Made by a program: the position numbers and the translations under genes
Notes under the pieces: generated by a model
Databases searched by the model: none
The model's input: the letters and a program-made list of their open reading frames with translations, nothing else
What the model was told of the DNA's origin: nothing
Shown here: positions 1 through 12,800 of the stretch, piece after piece
How positions within the stretch are numbered: the stretch's first letter is position 1
Layout: every line of letters starts with the position of its first letter
Assembly (NCBI GenBank): GCA_036345935.2
Contig: JADWOT020000002.1
Coordinates: 19,558,342-19,622,341 of the forward strand
Source: Taenia hydatigena
Lineage: Eukaryota > Platyhelminthes > Cestoda > Cyclophyllidea > Taeniidae
Direction: 5' to 3'
Length of the DNA stretch: 64,000 nt

Positions 1-2540
1 GACCAAACCGATGTTATTGATACTTCGAGCACCTCTGCAATGCGAAAAGCACGCAACTCTCATCTGGAGAAGTAGGAGTGTGTCGACAAGTGTTACAGTC
101 GAAGGGTGCCTTTGATGTGGAAGAAGAACTAAAGGACCATCCAACAGCTCCCACTGGCATAAACTATGCACTGGAGTGAATCTGATTAAAGTCTGTCACG
201 GGCTTCAACGACGGCCTTTTACATGAGATCAAGACCTTGGTGCGTTGCCACTTCACCAGGAAGCTTGAGTGTTGGTTGAGTGAATATGGTTTATCATTAT
301 CGTACGAGGAAATGGCGTGATAAGGAGTGGGTAACTCGTGGATAATTCAATGCTATTTTCACTTGAGTGGATAAGGGGCTTAATTTGGATGAAAGGCTGC
401 ACAAAAATGAACGAAGTGGTGTCACCCAAAGTGAATTTAAAGGTGCGGAAGCGGTATAGATGATAAAATGCTATAATCAAAAGTAGAAATTGCAGCTGAC
501 TTAGCTTACTTGGAGGTGTTAGTGGAAGGGAGAATGGGGAGAGGAAATCGCACAATGATATGTTGACTGTCAGGGCTAGGCTCAGAGGACATGGGAATGA
601 ATATACTTCGGGAGTGACGATGCACTTGAAAGGAAACGATTACTAACGGCAACTAATTTTTCCAAAAGAAGGTTGTCTCAATGCTTTCAACAAGGCTAAT
701 TCTTAAAGCCATTTCGTACATTCATGGCTATAAACAGGTTTGACATGATCTGATTTGTTAAGCTTGTGGTAGTTGGCCGGTTGGTTTGCCAATGACAAAA
801 GGGTTGTGCTGCATATCAGTGACATTCTAAACAGTTGATAAATCTACACCCTCTTTTCTCTTCGTTTCGCCGCGTCCAAACTAGATCGCACGTATTCCGT
901 TATGCTGAGCTAAGCTAAGGTAACCCGTGCCGCTTAACCGACTTGCACTAGTTCACTCTACCCTACTGCAAGTCTTACTTAGTCAACAATGAAAGACAGT
1001 AGAGCATTACAATATAGGGACTATCAAAGTAGGCGAATCTTTCCATGTATTCTATATGCGGGAAACTTTTGGATGCAGTGCTCAAACAACCGCATTTGAA
1101 CGCTACGGTGGGGAAGCCAAGATTCCATTGGCACACTCACCATCCACTCGCAGTGCATGCATGAAATAACTCTAACACTTGTTGCAATCTGATAGCAAAT
1201 GGTCAACAAGAAGCACTGGCTATTTTACTTTCGAATAATCGCGTAGGTGCCCACGGATAATTCCACTACCTTCGCCCTCTAGTTATTAAACGTTACAAGC
1301 TCACTCATTTACATGGCTCCAAAAGCTGTAATCCTCTTGCACTCCAAAACACGCCCCATTTACAAACCTCTATGCGAGAGATCTCTTCCACCACCTTTAA
1401 ATCTTATAAGATCACAATTTCTTTGTTATTACTGTCAGAATTAGTATCAACAATCCAGCAATATACCAGCATTGTTTTCACTCAAATAATGCTGGCAGCC
1501 AAGCCATTCTTTTCTCCGACATGTTTAAATTACGAAGACAGCTGGTCAGAAAGGAGTGTGTCGATGTACTGGGCCAACTCTCCATCCTATTTCACTTTAG
1601 GTGGAGGCGGATCAGATGCAAGCATGGTGCATCGTCAGGAGTTGATTAAATTCGGCTATACTTCACTGTCAAAACAGACGAATTTTTCGGTCGCGTTGCA
1701 TTATTGTTAGACCTCAAGTCCCTATGCTTATGATGCACAAACTCTCAACGTGAAGTGAAAACATTAATCTCAAGGGATCATTGCTTCCTTTCCAAAATAC
1801 AATTTTGCTAACGTCTGACGTCAACGAACTTCTCAGTAACGGGATCACATGTCTACAGCGCTTACAGGTTGACGCTTTGTCAAATTCAACTAACACAAAA
1901 GAGTGGCACAGTTGATGAGACACATCCTACACAGCCTAATGAGCTCCATCTTGCAAAAGTCAATATCTTAAGAAAAAAAATATCTCACGAGCTTTGACAA
2001 CAATTTTTGCAAAAGGCATTTATTACAAATGAAACTAACGTCCACCAAACAAACAGATAAAAAGTAATCTAAAGAACAAAACACGAGTAAGTCCATCAAT
2101 CATGCCTCTTGCCTGGCTCCGTGACACGAATTAGATAGATGAGAAAATGTTATTTAACAGGGCTGTTGATGCTTTTTATTCACACCTGTTGCGCATAGCC
2201 TGCTTTCACATCTGACAGTCTTCGCGACCGCGCTTTGGGGTGAAATGTCGACGCTACTGAAATGATGTTCAGTATGAGCTGTCTGGTGCCTAATTTCTCG
2301 TTTTCATGCTTCTTACTAATCAAATCTCATCACCTATCGCCTTCAGATGCTGCTACCGATATCACCCTTCCTTCTGAAATTTGCTTGCATCATCGCATAA
2401 AAATGCTTTGAAATTTTTTACCTTCTTCATAATTCCATAGAAAATAGGTAATTAGTAGGCATAATGGACTTTGTATGACTGCGGCAGCTATTAGCAGAGG
2501 TATGTCTAAGGATCACGTGCCACCAGAAGTCAGACATGTA
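1..2540. other. Non-coding, nothing recognised
   Basis: I find no exon with convincing splice borders and no recognisable protein on either strand. The longest open frames (a 112-codon plus-strand frame at 1372-1710 and a 100-codon minus-strand frame at 253-555) have biased, low-information translations and no family resemblance. The sequence is A/T-rich with no clear repeat. Confidence 0.5.
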
Positions 2541-2559
2541 AAGACAATCACAGGATGTG

Positions 2560-3460
2560 ACGCATTACGTGTGCATCCGCTGCAGTTGACAACAGCTATC
2601 GCCGATGTTATTTCCCAGGTGTTCGCAAAACAATGTTACAATGTAACGTTATGTATTAGCATATGCAGCTCTCCATGGAGGCCTGAGTCTTAACGTTGTA
2701 AAAAAAAGTGAACAATAAAGCATGCTTTGAGGTTCACTTAATAACCAAAATTCGTCACTTAAAGAAAGCGGTGAACATCTGGTCTAGGGTTACTCATGTT
2801 CCATAGAGCCATTGAAGATGCTCGTACAGTAATCATATTCAACCAGCGTCAATATACAGTGACTTTCCTGAAGAGGAAATCAGTGTTACAATCGGCAGTA
2901 CAAAGTGGAATGCTAGTAAGCCACGCAGACTCTCTCCTAATGTGCACCGCGTGCGCACACCATCTGCCCGCCAATTAATTTTGAATGCACTATTTCATAA
3001 ATTGCAGCGAAACCGATCTTAACGCCAGAGGTGATGGTCATTAGCTTGAAATCATCAACATTACATGACAATATCTGTACTACTTTAGCAAGAGACCCAT
3101 CTCGATGTTCCATGGCAAACATCTGTCATTAGTATTGTTTGGGTGGGAATGAATCCTGTCAAAAGGCTTTGCTTTAATCTAACAAGGGAGCGTTGCATCA
3201 CGCTGGGTGACAATCGTGACTGCTGTGGTTAATAAAGAATTATCCAGATGTCAGGAGGAACCTCGCGACTGCGCCTGATTACACGAATAGCTGGGTTTAA
3301 TATGTGGTCTCAGATTTTGGTAAGTATAAAATCAACTACTACCCATGTCTTTGGCAAACCACAATTTGCTGTAAGCTGTTCATTTGCGATCACATCCAGT
3401 TACATCCTTGTGGATAAATCCTACTTGATGTGTCAAGCTGAAAAAATACAGATTGACCCA
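2560..3460 (+). repeat. Dispersed repeat A, copy 1
   Basis: This stretch aligns by eye, in the same orientation, with 12110-12800 over nearly its whole length, and its right part (about 3180-3440) aligns with 45370-45620. Shared landmarks are a run around 'gactttcctgaagagga', the run 'gatgttccatggcaaaca', and 'gtggtctcaga'. Similarity is roughly 65-75 percent with many small indels, so the copies are old. I cannot assign it to a known transposon class: no terminal repeats or target-site duplications are visible. On the minus strand it holds a reading frame that is partly shared between copies 1 and 2. Confidence 0.7.
2937..3122 (-). pseudogene. Reading-frame fragment shared by repeat A copies
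   Basis: The minus-strand frame starts MFAMEHRDGSLAKVVQ. The matching place in repeat A copy 2 (about 12600 down to 12440) reads MFAMEHQDGSLNKVLQ, then LIGGQMV appears in both copies, although in copy 2 it is reached only after a stop and a frame change. Conservation of these words at protein level suggests that the repeat once carried coding sequence on this strand. I do not recognise the family. In copy 1 the frame is open for 61 codons but no neighbouring exon with good splice borders was found, so I treat it as a decayed fragment and not a gene. Confidence 0.35.
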
Positions 3461-3469
3461 CTATGAAAT

Positions 3470-6400
3470 GTACCAAACCATCGCCAATTTATGTCTAACA
3501 TGAATCGATCTTGACATCGAATGTTTTTCGGTAAAATGCTGCCAATTCGAAGGTCTAACCAGATGCCTTACAACAAGTTGTGCTTCCGCTGCTCTCTTTG
3601 CCCATAAATAGAAATTCAATTCTGTCTTAGGTGCCTTAAGGCTGATGCACATAAGGAAACATCAAGTATTAAATTTAGTTAAAAGAGCGTCATTTAAGTC
3701 TTAAAATAGAATATGACTTCATTACCTTTATTTTGTGAAGACATATTTAATAAAGCACACTTAAATTAGCTGTAAAATTTAAGGCAGACAGTTTCGTCTA
3801 TGCGTCACTTGGGGCACAGATTCTATCTACTCTAGACGCTGCTCTTAAAACTATAAGCGATGTGCGAATAATATCCAGCGCATTGATCGAATGCGAAGGG
3901 TTCATAAGAGCATTTAGATGAGTGGGATGTACCTTTTAGTGGGGCAATAATGGCCCCAAATATATCGCAAAAAGGAAACGGATTCTCGTAGTTGTAAGCC
4001 TCATTATATTTCTGGTCTCATAATTTGAACATATTTTTCGCTTCTAATAGTCCAAGGCAAATTTCTTAAAGTTTGATTGCATCGAATTGCGTTTTGTATA
4101 TCAACGTTATTTATTAGCGATTAAAGGTGCAAGCATTACAAATAATATCCAAATATGCTGAAGCCTCCTTCAAGGGGATGATTATTCGTCCATTTAAGTG
4201 CTTTTAGCTAGCACAAGGGCAAGAGCTGTTTAGAAGTGATGAGCCCTTCACAAACTCAAAACAAAAGAAAAATTCTTTATAACTTAGAAGCAACCTTCAT
4301 GTTTTTACTGACCTAAATCCCTCTAATATTATGGATATTAATTTTAACAAAAATTTGGAATGGTATTAAACCAGACACTATTAAAACCCTATTTATACGA
4401 ATCTCTCCTTAAGACGTCATAGCCTCCCAAAGGAAGGAGCATTTGCGAAACAAAAGGCATACGATTTCTCGGGTCGTTTTAAGTGATTAAAGAAAATCAG
4501 TGGTTTGCCTATCTTCTACAAACACCATCTTCCCATCAGTTCCAAAACAAAAATCCGGACCTCACTTATCCGCCCTTTAAATGATACTAATACTTAGACT
4601 ACGCGACACGCCTCTTCTCCATGCTGTCTTTAAGAAAATGATTCAGCCTAAAGCGACTGGCTTAAGGCAGAAATTTGCTATATAGCCCTTCATAATCTCT
4701 AACAAAGTTCTTTGTACCTAATGCTTCTGTCTCAAAGGAGCAAAAACTCGTGTTGCCAGTAAAGATTTTACCCTATTTATTTAATAAACGTTCAGCCTTT
4801 GCGCATAGCTTTGCATTACGAAGACAGCTGTGTCTAGGACGTTGGTAACTTCCAAATCATTACCATATTCGGCACGTCCATCGATTACCAGAAATTACAC
4901 TAATCATTTCACTTCATGAGCAGTTTATCCTCTAGCCTTACCAGCTCAGTCGGTAAACTTAGGAGTGCTCACTAACTGTCTTGATCTGAGACAACCAACA
5001 CGATTGTTCATCCATGCAGCAGCTGACCAATTGACATGAAGTGACACACGCTAAGCATGCTATGATGAAGGCGGAGTCATTGGCGTAAATTTAAGCATGA
5101 TGCCTCAAAAGGATCTGAATCAAACCTCTAGTTAAATTTTCCTATTGGCATTACTGCTGTTTAAGCTAAAACAATCTTTGCTATCGATTTGCACGAATTT
5201 TATGCCCACAATTTGATGAGCCTCCCTTTCCTCTATTCTGCTTGTTCCCACAAAACTCTTTTCGATTTCTGATATAACTAAGGGGTTTTCTTTGCAATTT
5301 CTCCTCAAATTTAACTCATCAATTTCGACAGTGTGCTCAGGGGTTTCCTATACCTTTGTTGCATGATTAAAACCATCCTATTATCCAGCAAGCTGCACTT
5401 ATCATTTGGAAATGAGACAGCAGCGAAGGAAATAACGCTGAACAACAGCATAGGCCAAGAAACTTGTCTAGCGTAGTTTTTTTTACTAAAAGTTCTCTGA
5501 ATTGCGTTTCTGCATTCAACGTTCACAAGGATGTCCTACCGATGCATACAAGATTCGCTAGTAGCGTTTTAAAGTGAACACACATGGTCTTTCCATGTAC
5601 GACCCTGGGTTCCCTATGCTAAGCATGCTGCTCATAATTACTAAGTGTTCATGGCAAATGCCCAATTACGAGCAAAAATAAGCGGCAGTCAGTCCTAAAG
5701 AGCACCAGTTCTATTTCTAGGTCTTGATCTTGGGTAATCGTTCCTAAGTTTGGTAAAGTAAAAACGGCGTAATTAGTTGATTTATCAAAAGCATCCGTCA
5801 AATGAACTCATAGAAGAGTGAAAAATTAGGAACGTTTGACTTGATTTATGCAATTTGTGAAAAAGGTAGGAAATATCCGATTGTAAAAGAGAAAAATTAA
5901 TTTAAGCATCGTCATGCAAAGTTCAACAGTGCCAGCACATAAGAGTGCTTTTTTATGTTTATGCTGCCGAGTTTACGACAACGAAGACAATTAGGTATAA
6001 GAAGTGATGTCACCTAGCCTGTGCTAGCACATCTCTACAACCACAAATTTTATTTAGATATCCGACCATATCTTCTTTGTCATCTTTCTTTTTTGTCACA
6101 GTCAACCTTTCACCCTCCAGTGAAGGTGAACGCCCCCAACAGGTCCACATTCATTATCCGTGCGGTCTCATTTCTCAGCGTTACAGCGGAAGAGGCGCGA
6201 TACGAAGTGATTGCTAGGTTAGAAAGGCAGATCAGGATAGTGTGAGCGCAGGCAGTGGTTTTTTAGTGTCAACAGGAACCTTGTATGAATGGGATATACC
6301 GTCTGTGTCACGTGCCTATAAGGCCCTGTGGTGCATTTGTTTATGCGAATAGGAGGATATAAAGCGCATAGATATTGAGATAAATAATAGTGTTGACGTC

Positions 6401-9400
6401 ATTTCGTGCACCTCTGCGCCGATGGGTTTACAGGCATCACTGATATGTGGAGGGACTGACAAGTGCAAAAGCTCGACAATATCCAGGTGATGAATGCAAT
6501 TGTGGAACGACATGCTCAAAAGTACTCAAGTCTATTAAACTTAGAACCTGACGCAATAAAGCACTAGTGCATAGTCCAGAGGCGGATGCTTTAAAGTCTT
6601 GCTTAAATGCTACTTATCAGAAAGAAGAATACGAAAATTTTTTTAAAACCTGCCCTAATATGTTTATAATTAGCTAATAAAAATACTGGACACTCTACAA
6701 ATCACCTCAAAGACATTGGAAGACCACCGAAAGCGGTCACTATCCACAAACGACTATGTAACACTTTGAGTAGGCGCTAGATTTCATGGATACATTTTAA
6801 TGCATTCACTGTTCAGACTCCTGTTGGAAATGTCTCACATCAACCACTGTTGTTTCAAGCTACAATCACAAAAATATTTAATTAACAGCAAACCCATTTG
6901 TCTTATGGTCATCACTATATGATGCGCGTTGTGTTTTCAAGCCCGATTCCCAGCAGCTGCATATTTTCCTTTCTTTTATGTCCAGCATGTTGCTACCTAA
7001 TCTTTGGAATAAATCGCATCTTACAACAAGATTAATTGAAATATTGCTCGCTTCTCAACTGCGAAATCTGCACATGTTTGAATCTAGAGCATCTTTACTG
7101 ACCACAGCAGACAGAAGCAGAGACGAAAGAACTATCCAGCACTCGACGGAATCCTGACGGTACTTCTGTTTCATTAACAGCCTTCCCAGAATGAGTGATA
7201 CACTATTTCATTCAACTCAGTGATTGTTGGGCATGCCTGAGGATTCCAAAGTATCACAAATCTCCTTCAGGCTGGGGTGTGAGCGCACATAATGGCTGGA
7301 AAATTTGGTAGGACTGTTATAAGTAAGGCATTTGCCTTGGAATTTATGCTTGCTTTATGTGCTTTATAGCCATGCAAACCTCTAACCCATTCACTCGTAA
7401 AAGGTGCACTGTTTTAGCAAAATACACACGGGTCGGTGTAGCACCTCTAAATGTGTGCTTTCAATAACCACTTATGCCTAGCCACCATTAGCGTTGCGTT
7501 AATGCGCATCCGCTTTCGTCTTATAGGGCGTGCAGTGGGATGTAATTGCATGAGACTAGCCTATAAGAATTCAAACGTTAAGTGGATGGTCCTCCGCGTT
7601 TTTAGTATGCTGCAAAATGTAGGACTTAACCCGAATCCCCCAGCAAAGATTTTGAAGAAGGTGGCTCATTGTGTTGGAGTTAAATATGTAAATCTCGCTT
7701 CTACCAAGTTAATGTGGTGCCGTGCTTGATAAAAGAGCTTTCAAATTTCCGCATTGCCATCTCTCAGATTAATAGAATATTAGACTTCACATTTAGGCCC
7801 GCATAGCTCGCATTTCTGCCTAGAAATTTCTTTTATTATACTCAAGCACGCTTGGGGTGGCCAAGACTAACAAATTACTGATGACGACACCAATGACGTC
7901 GGCCTAGAACTTTCGGTCGTTCTGCATACTGGAATAGGGGTTAATTTCGTATATCTAGGCATTTGCTATGTATAGTGATAAATTGAGTGCCACTGCTGCG
8001 GAAAATTCTGTGCATATGATGGCGCACGTCTGACTTGCATAGTAAATTATCCAACTACTTACTACGGCGTTATTTTGACAGTCATATATGCCTGTTCTAG
8101 GCACATACTAATAAAAACGAGAGATAATTTCTACGCAGCGACTTTGCCCTTTTAGAACCTATTTTACCAGGAGAAGCAAAAATGTCATAACTCGATCAAG
8201 TCTACGCACTTAGTGACAAATGCACGTTTCATTTAATTCATCTTGCTTCTCTGCACAATACCCTCACTCCATCTCTGAAAATTGGATTAAATGACGGCAA
8301 CTGCATGCAGCAACAACCAAGTTGCTTTTGTCAGTGACCATTTAAACTCTCACCTTCATGCTAACAATTTCACATTCTGCAACGGTCTGCTCAAGAATCC
8401 TGACATTATGCTCAAAACACGTAATTTCAGGCCTTTCCAAAAGCCTTGGCTCCCTTGAGCACATCGGCAATGTATATTCCACTTGAGTATAGCATCTGCT
8501 TTATCCCTCGGAGAAGTCTTAGTGTCCTGTAATGGTAAAAGCAAGAAGGGAGCCAAATTTCAGCGGACCTCTGCCCTGAATTTAGCAGCTTAGCTATAAA
8601 CCTTAGCATAAAGGAATGTAGACACCAGAAGCTTAGAGCATTGGTAACTTTGCCAGGCTGATACATTTTAAATAGCGTCCTAGTATCGTGGCTAGAAGGA
8701 ACTCTATTATCAATTGAAGTGGCACCAGTCTCGAACCACTTTAGGCAGCAACAACTCCGTTTCTCTACTGGATGCAAAGAAACCAGATATACAGTTGAGT
8801 AGCATTTAAGTGAAAATAAAGTAGCAAGAAGAACTGGACCCTAAATCCCTCATCCTTTGCCACATAAGTTTGGTTATGGATCAGTGTATTGCTTGCCGCA
8901 ACACAGTTCCTATATGGACAAAACTTTGAACAGAGTAAAATTGCCAAGTAAATTCAGTGGCAGTGCAGTCAGTGCGACTGACCAATGAATGTTCTCGTAG
9001 TGTCCGATGCAAGACGACGGCCAAGGAGAGCTGCAAAAATGAGAACATGTTTGTCTCTTCTTGACCAAACAATGCATAAAGAGGGACTTTATTGTCGATA
9101 CAGGTAGACTTTAAACTTGATTTTGATCTGATTTAATATCTAAAATCAGGTGGCGTCAATATAATACCTTCAATTTCGGTAGTGGCCTAAATTAAGAAAA
9201 AAGACGCTAAATAGAGTGATGGAGGAAGGGAAAACGCCACTGATAAAGGTAGCCTCAAGGCATACGACGAGCGATCAGTTCATTTTAGCAGGGTATTTTC
9301 CTCTACCTTATATACCAAGCAATTCATGGAATAGAGCATATTTTGCGATCCACACTTCATTAGGTGGAATTGTAGTAATTGAAAAACTCTCCATCTCTTA

Positions 9401-10230
9401 CGCCCTGGCTCTACTTAATAGGCGTCAGCATCATACATTTTTACTGCGTGACTTGATTTTGGCATTTAAAAATCAATTTGCAGGTCATGGAACCTGGATT
9501 GTCTGCACACGAAATAAATTACGGCTTGCATACTGATAGCATCTTCTGCTTAAATGCCCACCCTAAACTGCTACGGTAAATTAACAGAGATTCGATGCAA
9601 AAAAATTTCACTTTCCGGTCAGACTTTACAGCTAATATGCATTACTATTTGTCATTTAGCGCCTCATAACTCAAGTTAAATTTCCACTTGCCTCTATGCA
9701 GTGAGCCAAGCACTTGCGAAATTTGAACACAGTGGCCGGGCATGATCTATGCATCTGCATCCGTCGTGGAAATTTTCGGTTTTCACTATACGGAGAGGAA
9801 TTTTTCGAGCACATGATTTTGCGTGGCTTAAGGGTCGCAACAAATCGCTGAGGCAGGCGGACTCTCTGAACGCACATACCGCCGATCCCTTTGCCTTCTC
9901 TGAACAGTGCCAAAAACAAAACTCCACATTTTTAGCTTACCTGCTGCAAGGCATTAAGTTAAATGAGGCAAAGATATACGCTGAATGTTTTTGCTCAGAA
10001 TACTAGCTATTAACCTCGTATCCCAGAGAAAAGGCATTTTGCCAATGGACTGCTACATCCATATCCGTCTTGTCTATTTTTAAAGCGATGGATGCTGGGG
10101 TCTACTCTTTTCCCATGACTGAGTAAATGCAGTGAAGCGAATTAATGATAGCGCTATTATTTGAACTGACAATGCTGAGCATCGTTACACCTTTCCGGAT
10201 AACACATCACCTACGTTGGACGCGTCGAAC
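3470..10230. other. Long gene-poor stretch
   Basis: No recognisable gene. Open frames here are short (the largest are minus 8427-8777, 116 codons, and plus 9216-9536, 106 codons) and show neither known motifs nor paired splice sites. The overlapping frames at 9671-10006 on both strands are open but unrecognised. The block 3470-5300 is particularly stop-rich. A short run at about 4940-4960 resembles a tRNA A box but has no partner B box. Confidence 0.45.
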
Positions 10231-10232
10231 GT

Positions 10233-11109
10233 TCACTCAAAAATGAGTTGCCTCCTAGTTAGTACGGAATCACCGTTACAACCAGCCTCAAGCCTTTTGG
10301 AGATCACGTCGAACATGCCCCAATTCAACAGGTCAAACCAGTTGATAAAGTTCTCCTTATGGCACTTGATGCACCATATTCGCCAATTCATTGGCGTAGC
10401 AGCCAAAGGAGAGCTATTGAAGTCACCAAGACTTTGAATGAATTTTGCAAGGCATTCCATCTCACTTGACTTATTCGTCGTCTCACTGATAAGGACAGCA
10501 ATAATCAAAGTTTGGTGGGTTGCAAACGAATCCAAGGCGGTGATTAGGTCGTTCCTAACGAACTGCGAAGGCGTCACCAGAATGATTTTGCAGTCACAGC
10601 AGTCATGGCCTTCTTGGTTCTCTGTAAATATGATTATTTGGATAATGTATTTCATACCTCTTTTAGCATAATCAGTAGTACGTAAGCATCCATGCATAGC
10701 ATATGTGTGCGTGCATGCTGCTTTTATCCGTAACAAAAGTTCTTCGTCTGGCATTATTGTATCCCTTCGGCCCGGAAAAAAACAAAAATGCACTGATTTG
10801 TAAGCTTTGTCTTGCGGAGGTGAAAATGAAAATGATTGGAAAGAGTCAGTTTGATTTTTCTGGTAACGGATGGCTTCCAAAACGTTGCTAAAAGAAGTAG
10901 AGCACCTGACATAGATGTTTATCTAGCCATGTCCATTGGTTAATGTACTGAAACAAGGGAGTAGCGAAACGAGGTGTTGAAAGAATCCACTTCCAACATG
11001 GAATGCCCAGGCCAAGATTTGCCAAATCCGAAACTTGAAGATATTCGCAAATTTTTGACGCCAGGTGGGGTGGCAAATCGGTAATTTTGCGTCGTGGGTT
11101 GCTTTGTAT
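10233..11109 (-). CDS. F-box domain protein, three 3' exons
   Basis: Three minus-strand exons join in frame: 11109-10906 (204 bases, phase 0 at both ends), 10859-10658, and 10621-10233 ending in a TGA stop. The introns are 46 bases (10905-10860) and 36 bases (10657-10622), both GT-AG. The first exon reads LPPHLASKICEYLQVSDLAN..., followed by GIPCWKWIL, which fits the F-box pattern LP-(x)-I-x-YL-x-(x)-DL-x-(x)-W. F-box proteins link substrates to SKP1-CUL1 ubiquitin ligases; that role is inferred from the motif alone. The remaining roughly 200 residues show no WD40, LRR or Kelch repeats and I do not recognise them; they contain a C-x-I-K-C pair near the middle of the last exon. The 36-base intron has no stop and a length divisible by three, so its retention would insert 12 residues without a frameshift. 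The 5' end is unresolved. Confidence 0.62.
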
Positions 11110-11445
11110 CTGAAATGTTTAAAAAGTGTGTCAGCATTGATAACTTGGAAGTCGACCAAATGAAAAATGGTGCAAAGCAGTGGCCAAGTGGATAATTAGG
11201 AAAAATGAAAGCCACGAAATACGAAAAAATAAGGAAGTGTTTTTGGGATCCACCATTATTGAGACGTGCAAACACGGGTTGGCCGCTTGACAGAGATGTT
11301 GAGATTTAACTAATTCTCGCGTACGAGTGGAAAAATCGGATTGACCTTGCCTTTGCGTAAACAAATTGATCAAATCCGGATGCAGATTATGCTGTCGGCT
11401 TGTTCTAAATTCTAGAACATTAAACTGCCAGCGCAACAAAGCCAA
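11110..11445 (-). CDS. Possible upstream exon of the F-box gene
   Basis: Directly upstream of the F-box exon the acceptor 'catttcag' follows a T-rich tract, so another exon must lie at higher coordinates if the gene starts before the F-box. The best candidate is an ATG-initiated minus-strand frame from 11445, which begins MALLRWQFNVLEF. It could splice at an ATG-GTGGAT donor near 11255 (phase 0, weak consensus). A better-looking donor near 11345 has the wrong phase. Start codon, donor and membership in the gene are all uncertain. Confidence 0.25.
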
Positions 11446-11449
11446 TGGC

Positions 11450-12105
11450 GAGTAAGGTCACACGGAACAGTGCACGATTCAGAATAGCGAAGTGGCAGTG
11501 GTCGAGGCAGCTGCAAAATTGGTGCACTTCCACTTTGGTCGCATCTTCGCTAAGGGCAGTCGGTCATTACGCTTTAGATTATTTGCCAATTAAAAAGGTC
11601 GGCCGACAAAGTGCTCATGAGGTAGTATGATGCGGATTGGCCCTGTAATGCCACAGACCGATCCTACGGTATCGATACCAATGTTGCTGCAAGTTGTCGC
11701 TGTGCCTAGAGTGGACTGCATCCCACACTGCTGGACCGGGAAGAGTAAGAATGGCACCTTAAATGCATGAATATTAGACAGGACGATAAGGAGGTTACCA
11801 ATGAACTGACACTATTAGGATGCCAATTAAAGCCCTCGTCCAAGGCACGATATCTTTAAATTATAGCGAATCCGTCATACCATCAGTTTATGCTAATGTC
11901 AGGAGCCAGAACACTTAAACAACAAAATGCGATCAAGTAAGACTCCCAGAAAAAATACTTATCATCACTTATTAACGCTTCTTAAGATGCTTTTGGAGAG
12001 AGTAGGCAGCAACTAGCAAGAAAAGCGTTGCTTTTATCCAAAATAGCCAGAGTAAAGTAAATTACTTTTAAGTATACACTTCTTCATCATCGTTGCATCC
12101 TGAAT
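11450..12105. other. Non-coding, nothing recognised
   Basis: No exon or repeat could be supported here. The single plus-strand frame at 11445-11630 is antisense to the likely 5' flank of the F-box gene and has no recognisable content. Confidence 0.4.
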
Positions 12106-12109
12106 GCGT

Positions 12110-12800
12110 GTCAGTGCATGCAGCTCTTCATGCAGGCCTGCGCCTTAACAACTTAACAGGAAAATTTGACCTATAAGGCGTGCCTTGATGTTCATTTATT
12201 ACCTTAAATTAGTCACTCGAAGTGAGTAATGGTTGCCCTTACTTCAAAGAGTCATTATAAGGGTCCGCACAGCAATCGTGATCAACCAGCAATAATGACG
12301 TGATAACGTATGAATATAAATGCGCGGTGACTTTCCTGAAGAGGAGACCGGTGTGACAATTAACAGTGAAAAGTGGAACGCTATTGAACCAAATGGCCTC
12401 CTTTTAAACGTACTCTGTCTTGCGTTCTTACTAAAACTTCACCATTTGCCCACCGATCAAGTTCAAGTACATTATTCCTTTAATAGCAGTCAGAGATGAT
12501 GGTCACTGGCTTGAATTTGCCAAAATTACCTGACGACAATTGTAATACTTTATTTAGGGACCCATCTTGATGTTCCATGGCAAACATCTGGCATCAATTA
12601 ATGGTTGGTTGTAATCGAGTCCTGTCAAAGAGCTTTACTTTGGTCCAACAAAGGGCACTACATCATGATGGGTGACAATCGTGACTGCAGTGGTTACTAA
12701 GGCTGTACCATTCTGAGGTCAAGGGAACGGTGCTAAGTCAGCGCAGCGAACTTCGTAGTTGCTGTGTCCGAATATGTGGCCTTGGATGTAGTAAGTCCTA
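12110..12800 (+). repeat. Dispersed repeat A, copy 2
   Basis: Aligned by eye with 2660-3300, same orientation. The pair 'ccatcttgatgttccatggc' here and 'ccatctcgatgttccatggc' in copy 1 illustrates the level of identity. The stretch just before it matches copy 1 in the minus-strand frame beginning MFAMEH but is then interrupted by a stop and a shift, so this copy is the more decayed of the two. The right end (about 12660-12790) also resembles 45380-45500 in copy 3. Confidence 0.7.

Noticed and set aside
4930..4990. tRNA-like A box ('gctcagtcggta')
   Set aside because: No matching B box, acceptor-stem pairing or anticodon arm could be found downstream.
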